From Thermoproteota archaeon (GTDB lineage: Archaea; Thermoproteota; Thermoprotei_A; Sulfolobales; Ignisphaeraceae): DNA of 64,000 nucleotides. The position numbers were made by a program, and so were the translations under genes. The DNA lies in assembly GCA_030550585.1 (NCBI GenBank), contig JAUQPB010000002.1:325184-389183 (forward strand), written 5' to 3'. The notes under the pieces are model-generated. The model searched no databases. It had not been told where the DNA came from and saw only the letters and a program-made list of their open reading frames with translations. Within the stretch, counting starts at the first letter, position 1; each line of letters starts with the position of its first letter. Shown here in pieces: positions 50,148-58,477 of this stretch.

Positions 50148-51842
50148 ATGATTAGAAGGGGTGTTTCAACAGCCCTGATAGCCTTTGTAATAGCTGTCAT
50201 AGTTCTAACGCTGTTTACATACATGTTTCTCAACACCTACTTCTCCCTCCTCAGCTCATCGATGACCTTCGGAAGTGTTGCCAGATACTACCACAGCTAT
50301 GAGGTGTCCAAACTTGTACTCAACACCACAGGCAACAAAGTCTATATGAAGAACGTTGGATCATCCGATATAGTTATAGATAAGCTCGTCGTAAAAGACT
50401 CCACAGGATCTGTAAAGGTTCTCCAATCAGCCGACGTTCAGACGCTATGCAGCTCAAGGGTGATCCCCGCACAGCAAAGCATTGAATGTAGCTCAGGATA
50501 CGACTACCTAGCTGTTATAACGCCAGACGGCGTTGTGATAAACCCCCAGCAACCTGTTGTAAAAGGCTATTTGGTGAAGACTAACACAACTTACATAATA
50601 CCCATAACATTCTCCGGCATAAGTAGCCCCCTAGACTTTGTGCAGCTATTCAATGTGAGTAAAGAGCTTGTAGCCAAGCCATATACAAATGCAAGGGTAA
50701 GAGGGATGACATCTGGTGATCAGCTGCTCTTGCTTCCACTGGGTCAGGAGAGCGAGTTCTACAAAACATCTGTTCAGACAGATAACAATGGGGTTTCATT
50801 TGGAGTGGCTGTGATAGGCTATGACCCAAGCTGGGTAAGAGAAAAGCAGCTCAACCCCAATACTGCTACTCCACCGAGGTTCTCGATAATGATCGCAGGG
50901 CCCAAGGCCCAAAAAGAAAAGATTACTTATGGGAACAGACAGGTAACCCTATCTGAAAACGGCTACAGGATTTTGATACGGAACTTCACAGGTGTTGTAA
51001 AAATCTTGGATAGCTCTGGCAATACAATTGCCTGCACATCTTCTCTGCCAAGCGATTGTGGAAATGCTGTGCGCTCGGCCATGGGCTTCTGGTACTATGG
51101 CACAACAGATCTTGGATACAGACTATACCTCAGTGGTGTAGCAGACTATGTAGCCAATTTTATGAGGATTGCCAGTAGCAATTCCCCAACTCGTGAAACC
51201 AGCTACTACCCCTATATATATGTAGGCGATGTGGATGGAGACAACATGGTCGATATAGTGTTTGTGACAGAGGATGCGTACTATGGTAGCACTAGCAGGG
51301 TGGATGATTGTGTAGGTAATTGCAACCCGCCTCGCGGTAACGACATTGATTTGAGTGATTGGAGCACAGTACCTCTAAAGCTGGTGCTCCCGCAGGTGGG
51401 GAAAGCGTTGGGATCTTCAGATGGGTCGATAGATGGGAGTGTATATGCTGGAGTGACCCTGTATATGAATATATTCTTTCACGACGACTCCTACCCAGAT
51501 GAGAACCAGCTCCAAGACAATGATAGAACTGACTGGATGCTGAGGATTCTCCTCATAGACGATAAGGGCAATGAGTATGTGGTCAGAGAGTATAGATACC
51601 AAGAGATATGCAACTACCACAAAACACGTATAACAGACTTTGACAAGGACAACTACTTTGTGAAGTTGTCCCAGTCCATATATGTGCCACTTCCATCAAC
51701 TGGTAGATACTGGATTGCTATAGCTTTCCAAGACCCCTACAGCGAGGAAGTGGAATACTCAGGGGGTCACACATACTATGTAAATGATGTTGACATCACA
51801 GTGGGTGTAGAGTTCATAGGTGTGGTTCCCTTCTTTAGATAG
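50148..51842 (+). CDS. large secreted type IV pilin-like protein
   Basis: 564 residues, last of the operon. Signal MIRRG-VSTALIAFVIAVIV with cleavage after Gly5. The C-terminal domain has the clearest calcium-type loop, YVGDVDGDNMVDIVFVTEDA (D-x-D-G-D-x-x-x-D), followed by FFHDDSYPDENQLQDND, IAFQDPYSEE and DVDITVGVEFIGV. ATG 50148 is taken; GTG 50139 overlaps the previous stop. The pattern suggests an extracellular beta domain stabilised by metal. Confidence 0.65.
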   Translation: MIRRGVSTALIAFVIAVIVLTLFTYMFLNTYFSLLSSSMTFGSVARYYHSYEVSKLVLNTTGNKVYMKNVGSSDIVIDKLVVKDSTGSVKVLQSADVQTLCSSRVIPAQQSIECSSGYDYLAVITPDGVVINPQQPVVKGYLVKTNTTYIIPITFSGISSPLDFVQLFNVSKELVAKPYTNARVRGMTSGDQLLLLPLGQESEFYKTSVQTDNNGVSFGVAVIGYDPSWVREKQLNPNTATPPRFSIMIAGPKAQKEKITYGNRQVTLSENGYRILIRNFTGVVKILDSSGNTIACTSSLPSDCGNAVRSAMGFWYYGTTDLGYRLYLSGVADYVANFMRIASSNSPTRETSYYPYIYVGDVDGDNMVDIVFVTEDAYYGSTSRVDDCVGNCNPPRGNDIDLSDWSTVPLKLVLPQVGKALGSSDGSIDGSVYAGVTLYMNIFFHDDSYPDENQLQDNDRTDWMLRILLIDDKGNEYVVREYRYQEICNYHKTRITDFDKDNYFVKLSQSIYVPLPSTGRYWIAIAFQDPYSEEVEYSGGHTYYVNDVDITVGVEFIGVVPFFR

Positions 51843-51996
51843 CTACAAGCAGCCATTTCCAGCAGGCGGTAAACCAGGAGAAGCTCTATCAGTATAACAT
51901 AATAATTTTTTATTGTGCTTGAACAGCTATTTCGTGTTTTTGTGCAAGGCTATCTCTTGTGCAATGATTTTTCGAAGGATTCCCCACCCTCCTCTA

Positions 51997-52310
51997 CTAT
52001 CTTTCTGAGCATGCTACCAGCTCTGCTCCAAGCTCAGTCGCTGTGGCAATGTATGACGCGTCGTAGTATGCAACCTTGGGTCTATGTGCAATTTCTAGCA
52101 CTAGCCGCCTGTCTTGAGGGTCAACAATGTTTAGGTATCTTGTCAGGAGCTCTACGTGTTAAGTAGTTGCGTTGTTTCTTCAAGCGATATTCTATTTAAT
52201 AACGTGGCCTCTTTCCACAGTGTATTGCCTATTTCGTATGGTGTAAGCGTCTTTTCTCCGGGTATCCTCAAAATGTTTAGTAGTGCTGATGCATTGAACA
52301 AGAGTTTCAT
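51997..52310 (-). pseudogene. degraded VapC (PIN domain) toxin gene
   Basis: From ATG 52310 it reads MKLLFNASALLNILRIPGE, where the first catalytic Asp of FDAS has become Asn, then a shortened PYEIGNTLWKEATLLNRISL and a TAG at 52152. A second piece out of frame reads LEIAHRPKVAYYDASYIA and ELGAELVACSER before a stop at 51997, lacking the TADE region. Nonsense, frame loss and active-site change show it is dead. Confidence 0.75.
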
Positions 52311-52411
52311 CTCCCCTCACGGCTACTCCTAATAGCCTCAACAAGCTCTTTTCTTCTCCTAACCTCCTCTTCCAAGGCACTTCTAATAACAACAGTTATA
52401 GACACCCCCAT
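52307..52411 (-). pseudogene. truncated VapB antitoxin gene
   Basis: 34 codons, MGVSITVVIRSALEEEV then RRRKELVEAIRSSREGR, ending in ATGA overlap with the VapC remnant. It keeps the first strand and the last helix of a VapB but has lost the middle of the DNA-binding region, about 25 residues, by internal deletion. Confidence 0.6.
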
Positions 52412-52609
52412 ACCTCTTTATCCTAGCAGAAACTGTTACATAGCCCATTGAAGCGCTGCATATAGTGTATTGTAATATATAATAAGCTTTAGTACATAAA
52501 CATGTATTATGGTTGCAGGTCCTGTCCATAACCTGGGGCTATAGCATGTAGAAAATGGGGTTGTGGTGAGGGAGGGGGAGATGGATATAGATCCGAAAAA
52601 GATTGTTTG

Positions 52610-53044
52610 CTATGCCATGTTACGCTCTTTAAGTATTTTCCTAACCCTCGACACACTTGTTTCAAGCTCTTCGGCTATTCTTCTAAGCGAGTAGCCCTGC
52701 TGTCTTAACCTAATGACCTGCTCTGCTATATCCTCATCCTCGTTTTGTGCAACTGCACCAATTTTTGTGTTTAGGTCATTAAGACTGCTCTCAATGGCAG
52801 CCACCTTCTTCTCTATGGCTCCCAACCTCTCCTCCAGACTCGAAACCCTTTTAGCCAGCTCATCTAGTTGGGGGCTGTTGCTAGGAGAGAAGCTGGTTAG
52901 ATTCGAAATCTCTGACTTGATTTTTGCTATCTCGCTTCTTGTCTCCTCAACAACCCTGGGATACTCAAATCTTTTATAGAGTATGTACAGTGCCACGGGT
53001 GTTGCTACAGAAACAGCCAGTGCAGCTACAGCTAGGCTACTCAC
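52610..53044 (-). CDS. membrane-anchored coiled-coil protein with C-terminal HTH
   Basis: 144 residues: a short N-terminal membrane helix (LAVAALAVSVATPVALYILY), a coiled coil of about 60 residues (EELRSEI-type heptads around LAKRVSSLEERLGAIEKKV), and a C-terminal helix-turn-helix like those of resolvases (LRQQGYSLRRIAEELETS, SRVRKIL). The HTH could bind DNA while tethered to the membrane. GTG 53044 lies about 40 bases after TTATTTAAAC. It follows the pilin-like operon on the opposite strand. Confidence 0.6.
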   Translation of the reverse strand: MSSLAVAALAVSVATPVALYILYKRFEYPRVVEETRSEIAKIKSEISNLTSFSPSNSPQLDELAKRVSSLEERLGAIEKKVAAIESSLNDLNTKIGAVAQNEDEDIAEQVIRLRQQGYSLRRIAEELETSVSRVRKILKERNMA

Positions 53045-53378
53045 AGGTCTAACACCTAGACTCTGTTTAGAAAATGGTGTTTAAATAAGCTAGCAGGTTC
53101 TTCAAATAAAGAAACCATGTTATGTGGATATATCGCCATATCCAGCAAATCTCCTAGCTATGTCTAAGCGGATACAAAATGCACTTAACTTTATACATGT
53201 CTTGATGGAATACCCCAATTCTTACTAAACAAATAAGGTGGCATGCGTTCTCCTGTACAATTAATCTATCAATTGATTAATGGAAATAATAAGTATTGTT
53301 ACAAGTTACAGTCTTAGGTTGCCTTCGTGTTGGATGCTGGGGTTATGTGTCTAAAGAACTAAGACATTTTTTATGCAT
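53045..53378. other. intergenic region
   Basis: No gene recognised. ATTAATC (53259-53265) and GATTAAT (53274-53280) form an inverted repeat around an 8-base centre. Confidence 0.3.
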
Positions 53379-53801
53379 CTAAAAATGACCACGGTTTAGG
53401 AAGTGGTAGAGGAGTTTTATTACAGTGTTGTACACATATTCAGCATAGCTTAAAGCCTCTTCAGCATCGCCTCTGTCGTATAGTGGTTTCCTCATCTCCA
53501 TACATTGAGGGTTCTCGTTCTCTTCGAAGAATTCTGGAGATCCTCGCTAGAATTGGGTATCTCTCTTTGAAACCATTCAGGGGAATCGACGCTTCTCTTT
53601 TCTGAGTATAGATCCTACATCATGCCATTTTGGCACATCTGCGCCAACTAATCTGAGGGCTGCTTTAAGTAGAAGTTCAACGGCTTCTTGGCTTTGTCTC
53701 ATAACATATGGGTAGTTTCCTCTATCTAGAGATTCCCTAGCGTGGTGTAACCTCTCCTCAGCTTGTCTTATGTATGACCTCGCCATTTCTATGTTATTCA
53801 A
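53379..53801 (-). pseudogene. HEPN toxin gene broken by frameshifts
   Basis: The N-terminal part, ARSYIRQAEERLHHARESL and RQSQEAVELLLKAALRLVG, then WHDVG, is a normal HEPN domain up to RRFP. After that the protein continues in a second frame (FKERYPILARISRILRRERE, SMYGDEE) and in a third (LYDRGDAEEALSYAEYVYN) to a stop at 53379. At least two indels are needed. It follows its MNT partner by overlap. Confidence 0.75.
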
Positions 53802-54322
53802 ATTTCTATCACCTCACCAAATACATAATCTTTCTTGAGCCTCCAATACCATTTTCTACCAATCCACACTCTCTCAGCACCTAATTCCCTAAGTCTCGAT
53901 CTTAATTTGTCTAAGATTTGTTTGAAGAAATTATCTTTATCGTATAGTATCACAGCATCCTCTACCATGTCTAGGTATAGAGGGGTAAAGCGTTTAGCTT
54001 CTTCAACAGTTTTTATAATTGGTGAGAAGTCTATATAGAATCCTTGCTCAGTTAAATCCTCAACATCCTCCTCAATATGTTTCTCTATCTCTAAGAACAT
54101 CTCCTATCTCCTAAGTCTGCTCCTCGGCGCTTCTCTAACAACTATAAGCAAATCGATATCACTATCCCTCCTAGCCTCACATCTAGCAACAGAGCCAAAA
54201 ACAACCACGGACACTAGGTTATCTCCTAGAGCATCCAGCATTACATTCAAGAGCTTTTTAAGAACATTGGAATAGGGTCTGCATACCCACATACCTAAGG
54301 TAGCCACAGCACCAAACACCAT
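53798..54322 (-). pseudogene. MNT nucleotidyltransferase gene interrupted by one in-frame TAG
   Basis: N-terminal part: SVVVFGSVARCEARRDSDID, LLIVVREAPRSRLRR, then TAG (54106-54104), then E-MFLEIEKHIEEDVEDL in the same frame and on to a normal end (VFGEVIEI). The whole would be about 173 residues, a normal size with a conserved Asp pair. The single amber codon marks either a recent nonsense mutation or readthrough. Its HEPN partner is broken too, so loss is more likely. Confidence 0.75.
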
Positions 54323-54597
54323 TAGCTAGGTATACATACTATTAAAATAAATATAGTTTAGGTAGTATATTAGCCATGAATACAATCAAAATCCTTGGAC
54401 ATAGTCAAACATGTGTTAGGGTGATGGGGATTGGAGAAGAGGGCCTGTTTTTATTAGGTAGTGAGCAGGTCTCAAATCTTGAAATGCTGTGAAATGGAAT
54501 GGCTAAGGGCTCTGATGATAGTCTCTGCAGCGTCTATATTTTTATTGTTGCTAGCACCAGATATATGTGGCTTTGAATAGTTGGATAGGTGGTTTAG

Positions 54598-55587
54598 ATG
54601 ATTAGGAGGGTTGATGATAGGCTTTTGTGGAGCGGCTACCCCTCAGCACATGATGTTGAGAAGGTTGCGAGAGAGGGTGTGAAGCTTATCGTGAATCTAG
54701 TGGACTATTCCCCCGGGAATGCGAAGTACTACAAGGTTGCAAGGTCTCTGAATGTAGATGTGCTGGCCTATCCCATAAAAGACTTTGGCTTCAGGCCTCC
54801 AGAGGATGTACACTTCCATGTTTTGAATTCTGTTCTGAGGGTTGTGCAGGGGGGTGGGCTGGCTCTAGTACACTGCGAGGGTGGTATAGGTAGGAGCGGG
54901 ACTGTTGTAGCCATGTACCTAATGCTTAGGCATGGCCTTGGCGTAAAGCAGGCTCTATCCCGTGTCAAGAGCCTTGGCGGCGGCCCAGAGTCTGATATAC
55001 AGCTCCTGGCCCTGGAATGGTATGGGAGGGCGCTGTCTCTGCTAGGCTCCAGCGGTCTAGACACCGTCCTTGAAATTGGACACAACTACGACTTTGGCTG
55101 GGGCATAGACCACGCATCGACTGTGGCCAACATAGCCTGTGACATAGCCTCGCTACTCGGATTCAACAAGAAGATGCTTGCAGAGCTTTACATAGCAGGG
55201 CTCCTACACGACATTGGAAGGGCTGTGGCCAGCGATGATAAGCACCATGTTAAGAGCGCTGAGATTGTTATGGAGCTGAAAAATGCTGTGGAAAGATACG
55301 GGGATCCGGAGGCAATAGCGTTTCTGCTAAGAAACCATAGAACAGAGACAGATCCGAGGAGAGACCATTACGCCAATAAACTCGGGCAAGACTATGTTCT
55401 GCTCGCATCCATACTGAGACTAGCAGATGCATTCACAGACATCTACGGTGAAGAGGAGTATCTTGGTGCGGAGCTCAAAAACAATAGAATAGCTATCAAG
55501 ACTAGTAGAGCCGATGCAACTAGGGTAGAGACAAAGGCCCAGATACTGAAAGAACTGGGCTACAACATAGAGCTGGAACCCATTTGA
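54598..55587 (+). CDS. fusion of a dual-specificity protein phosphatase and an HD phosphohydrolase domain
   Basis: 329 residues with two domains. Residues 1-150 form a dual-specificity/tyrosine phosphatase: LIVNLVDYSPGN, IKDFGFRPPED with the general-acid Asp, and the P-loop HCEGGIGRSG at 92-101. From about 155 an HD domain follows: His172 in GIDHASTV, His204-Asp205 in LLHDIGR, HHVKSAE, LRNHRTETD and LRLADAFTD. The first would dephosphorylate proteins or nucleotides, the second a nucleotide or phosphoester. ATG 54598 is preceded by GGTGG. Confidence 0.82.
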   Translation: MIRRVDDRLLWSGYPSAHDVEKVAREGVKLIVNLVDYSPGNAKYYKVARSLNVDVLAYPIKDFGFRPPEDVHFHVLNSVLRVVQGGGLALVHCEGGIGRSGTVVAMYLMLRHGLGVKQALSRVKSLGGGPESDIQLLALEWYGRALSLLGSSGLDTVLEIGHNYDFGWGIDHASTVANIACDIASLLGFNKKMLAELYIAGLLHDIGRAVASDDKHHVKSAEIVMELKNAVERYGDPEAIAFLLRNHRTETDPRRDHYANKLGQDYVLLASILRLADAFTDIYGEEEYLGAELKNNRIAIKTSRADATRVETKAQILKELGYNIELEPI

Positions 55588-55693
55588 GAGCACAAGCTGG
55601 AAACATCCAACGGGATGAGAGAATGCTGACAGGGCTTATACCAAAAATATTTTTTCTAAACCATCAGGGCTGCGCAACTCAATCGCAACCTAG

Positions 55694-56377
55694 CTATATC
55701 TGGATTGCTCCTGATATCATCTTTTTCTTTACTGTGTCGATTTCTACATAGGTCAGCAACCAGGCCTCGAACTCGAAAAGCCATGGGATATACACTATAC
55801 GTGGTATGAATCCTGCTATTAATCTGGTTATTGGTATGAGGATGAAGATTACTGCTGTTATTAGGAACATTTTTGAGTTGAGAGCTCTTCCAAGTCTGAA
55901 GAGAAACGTTACGAGGCCTATGTATCCTAGGAGAATCAGTATAGCTGCTATCAGCACGGCAATTGCAGTTGCAGTGAATGTGGCTAGGCTCTTGGTTGAT
56001 GCAGCAGCCGCGGCTATAATCACACCTATAATGAATAGTATAATCCCCCAGACAAAGCCTAGGGACAGAAGCTTTGCAGGCGTTGAGAGGCTGTCTAGCC
56101 TCCACATAGCAAAATCTCTAGCCGATGGGATAAGCTTTGCGTATGTAGCCACAAGACATAGTATTAGCATTGCCAACAAAATAATAAGGCTGACTCCGCC
56201 AACAACTGGAAGAACACCAAAATTGCGTATGGATAGAGCCATTGATCCGGTAGAAGATGCGTCAACAGCCCACACAAAGCCAAGTATCGCCACAATCATC
56301 ATGAGTATAGCAGCCATGTCCAGCTTTTCTAAACCGCTTACAACAAACCATTTCAACTCTTCAGACAAACCACGCAC
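55694..56377 (-). CDS. DUF973 family membrane protein
   Basis: 227 residues with five or six membrane segments. It shares STPAKLLSLGFVWGIILFII and LILLGYIGLVTFLFRLG with the protein at 24777-25460, typical of DUF973. Function unknown. The two proteins are otherwise diverged. ATG 56377 follows a possible AGGTGCG. Confidence 0.72.
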   Translation of the reverse strand: MRGLSEELKWFVVSGLEKLDMAAILMMIVAILGFVWAVDASSTGSMALSIRNFGVLPVVGGVSLIILLAMLILCLVATYAKLIPSARDFAMWRLDSLSTPAKLLSLGFVWGIILFIIGVIIAAAAASTKSLATFTATAIAVLIAAILILLGYIGLVTFLFRLGRALNSKMFLITAVIFILIPITRLIAGFIPRIVYIPWLFEFEAWLLTYVEIDTVKKKMISGAIQI

Positions 56378-56591
56378 CTAAATAAAATCAGTTCAAGACA
56401 AGGTTTTTAAGTATTGTGTATGCATCCAATGGGTAAACAAAGTAAGCGTTATGGGGACTGACATGAATTTACCCAGACTTAAAATCTTTGTGATAGGTAT
56501 TGGCTTAGTTGTTGGAGGTTATAAAATGAGAGAAATGATTTCGTTGTGTAGAATGATTGGGCATCGCCACCCCTTTTAAAAGGAATAGCTC

Positions 56592-56733
56592 TGCTTAGGC
56601 AATGGGAGCAACACTCCAAGCTTAGGTGGGTAAAGTTTAGATGGGGTATGTTTTGTTCACCTTAATAGCTGCCCACGACCCTGTGGGATGGGCTAAGCAA
56701 GTCCTCTAGGCTAGGCGGAAGCCCCTGCTGCCA
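56592..56733 (+). ncRNA. candidate structured RNA with a cloverleaf-like fold
   Basis: A G+C-rich block of about 140 bases in an A+T-rich gap. TGCTTAG (56592-56598) pairs with CTAAGCA (56693-56699) and encloses three hairpins: GGAG/CTCC (56605-56617, loop CAACA), AGCTTAGGTG with CACCT...AGCT (56619-56670), and CCCAC/GTGGG (56672-56687). A GGC-GGAA-GCC tetraloop hairpin (56714-56723) follows. TTTTAAAA at 56574-56581 could be its TATA box; a minus-strand promoter near 56752 is also possible. It lacks tRNA T-arm and 5S or SRP hallmarks, so its class is unknown. Confidence 0.45.
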
Positions 56734-56807
56734 CACACAAAAAGCAAAAGTTTAAAACAATATGAAGCGATAGGGGCAAACGGTATTATCTCAGTATAAT
56801 TTCATAG

Positions 56808-57056
56808 CTATCTAAACCATTTATCTATTTGCAAGTGGCCACTCATATGTTTAGCATAGATCTTACATAAGCTTCTTCTCAAATCCTCCGGTAGGTGGTG
56901 CTTCCTCAGTTGATGGCAGAATCTGGATCTGTTAACCCTTATTTTAATCTTTGTATAGAGCCATAGATAAACAAAGTTCGCTAAAATAGTTAAGATGGAT
57001 ACACCGGTCTGGAGGTATAGCCAAAGATTTTCAGCCACTCTTCTCCTCCTCACCAT
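56808..57056 (-). CDS. hypothetical small membrane protein
   Basis: 82 residues: a basic start (VRRRRVAENLWLYL), one membrane segment (SILTILANFVYLWLY) and a basic C-terminal region with two Cys and several His. It overlaps the end of the upstream wHTH gene by 26 bases, so the two are probably co-transcribed. Unknown function. Confidence 0.45.
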   Translation of the reverse strand: MVRRRRVAENLWLYLQTGVSILTILANFVYLWLYTKIKIRVNRSRFCHQLRKHHLPEDLRRSLCKIYAKHMSGHLQIDKWFR

Positions 57057-57468
57057 GCTTCACCAGATAAACTTTTGTTGCGCTTCCTCTCCTCTGTGTC
57101 CTTACAACACCTATACTCTCTAGATATCTTATCTTAGATGCCACTATTCTTCTAGAGGCTCTACCTCTAATCTCCTTAACTCTTCTAGTGATCTCTGTTA
57201 TAGAGAGGCCGTTTTCTATGGCTAAGATCTCTAGAATAGTCTTAGTTATGGAATCTGATATGCCGTATCTTGAGACTATATATGTAATTGTTTTAGCTGA
57301 TTTAACAGCTTGTTGAATAGGTATAGTGAGGGAGGATACCAGGTCAAAGATTATATCTAGTTCAGAGATGCCTAGAGCTTTAAAAAAATTTTCAAGTTTC
57401 TCAAGACGATCCAAAACCTGTGTTAATAGCTTCTCAATTCTATCTATCTTCTCTTCAACGCTTGGCAC
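57031..57468 (-). CDS. coiled-coil winged-helix DNA-binding protein
   Basis: 145 residues. The N-terminal helix is a coiled coil (KIDRIEKLLTQVLDRLEKLE) and the C-terminal ~60 residues are a winged helix: ILEILAIENGLSITEITRRV for the HTH, then ASRRIVASKIRYLESIGVV and a wing (RRGSATKVYLV). It is probably a local transcription regulator. It follows the gene at 57859 and precedes a small membrane protein, suggesting a three-gene operon. Confidence 0.6.
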   Translation of the reverse strand: MPSVEEKIDRIEKLLTQVLDRLEKLENFFKALGISELDIIFDLVSSLTIPIQQAVKSAKTITYIVSRYGISDSITKTILEILAIENGLSITEITRRVKEIRGRASRRIVASKIRYLESIGVVRTQRRGSATKVYLVKHGEEEKSG

Positions 57469-57487
57469 ACTACTACCCTAATTAGCT

Positions 57488-57859
57488 TCATTCCTCGCCC
57501 TTCTCTCCAGAGTTCTTTGCAGGCCCAACAGCTTTTTTAGTCTTTTCACCGCCCTTTGGAATTCCACTGATTAGGTTACCTATACTGCTAAGAGGCTTTA
57601 ATCTCTCTTCTAAAAATCTCTCAGTCAGCGTTTTAGCTAAAGATGGATCAACACCAGCCTCAACAATACTCTTATAGAAGGCAGCTACCTCTCTACCAAG
57701 CCTATCACCACTAAAGCTCTCTAGCAGAGTATTTAACAAATCTTTTAGAGGCTCTCTAATCTCCTTTACGAACTCTGAAACAGCTTTGAGTACTTCTCTA
57801 ACTTCTTCAATATCCTCATGTTTATCTAAACTGGATTTAGCCTCTTTTTCTTCACCCAT
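57488..57859 (-). CDS. hypothetical charged helical protein
   Basis: About 123 residues, acidic and helical (EVREVLKAVSEFVKEIREPL, LNTLLESFSGDRLGREVAAF) with a Lys/Gly-rich disordered C-terminus (KGGEKTKKAVGPAKNSG). Not recognised. ATG 57859 is six bases after GGTG and about 45 after TTTATTAC, so the longer start at 57895 is unlikely. First gene of the small operon with the winged-helix protein. Confidence 0.45.
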   Translation of the reverse strand: MGEEKEAKSSLDKHEDIEEVREVLKAVSEFVKEIREPLKDLLNTLLESFSGDRLGREVAAFYKSIVEAGVDPSLAKTLTERFLEERLKPLSSIGNLISGIPKGGEKTKKAVGPAKNSGEKGEE

Positions 57860-57895
57860 TTCACACACCACATCCACAACATATTCTCTGATCAC

Positions 57896-58477
57896 AGTAA
57901 TAAACCTTCCATTAATGTAGTGAGCAGAAGGTGATCACAAAAGATATCTGGTGGCTATCCTGATATACATTCAGCACCAGAGCTCTGCATAATCTAAGTA
58001 GACATCTCTTAAACTTTGCTATAGAGATATGCTAAAGCCCATTCTCCATCTCTGTGGATAAGCCACTAGATGTACTGTAGACACTCACATGTAAAATACT
58101 ATTACAGTAACAGAAGCTAAAACAAACTAGTGATTCAATCATATTGCTCCAGCCACTTTAATTATCATTGGTAGAGAGGGGAGTATGTTAAGAGGTAGAT
58201 TATTAATGCTCTGACGATAGTCTTCTTGATGTATGACTTACCACTCCACACCATCTTTCGCTGAGCTACACCCATCTCAACACCTATACTTCTCCTCCTG
58301 CTCAAGACTTATAAATATAATGTTTTATCTATAGAGATGCATCTATTTATAGAGAAATGGAAGGACTACCTGCATGCTACTTCTTTTAGCTGGTGTCATG
58401 TAGGTTGTGACAGTTGTGTCACTTTGGGAGGGTACTATAAGTCTGTGTACCCACTAAATCTACTTAGAGGTGATGTA
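57896..58477. other. intergenic region before the surface-protein gene
   Basis: No recognised gene. An open frame extends from 58337 into the next CDS but its codons are not needed; CTATAAG at 58433-58439 is the likely promoter of that gene. TCTATA...ATAGAGA near 58327-58355 forms an imperfect inverted repeat. Confidence 0.35.

Noticed and set aside
55806..56381. 191-codon open frame opposite the DUF973 gene
   Set aside because: It mirrors the membrane protein in the other strand, has no family motif and is a shadow frame.
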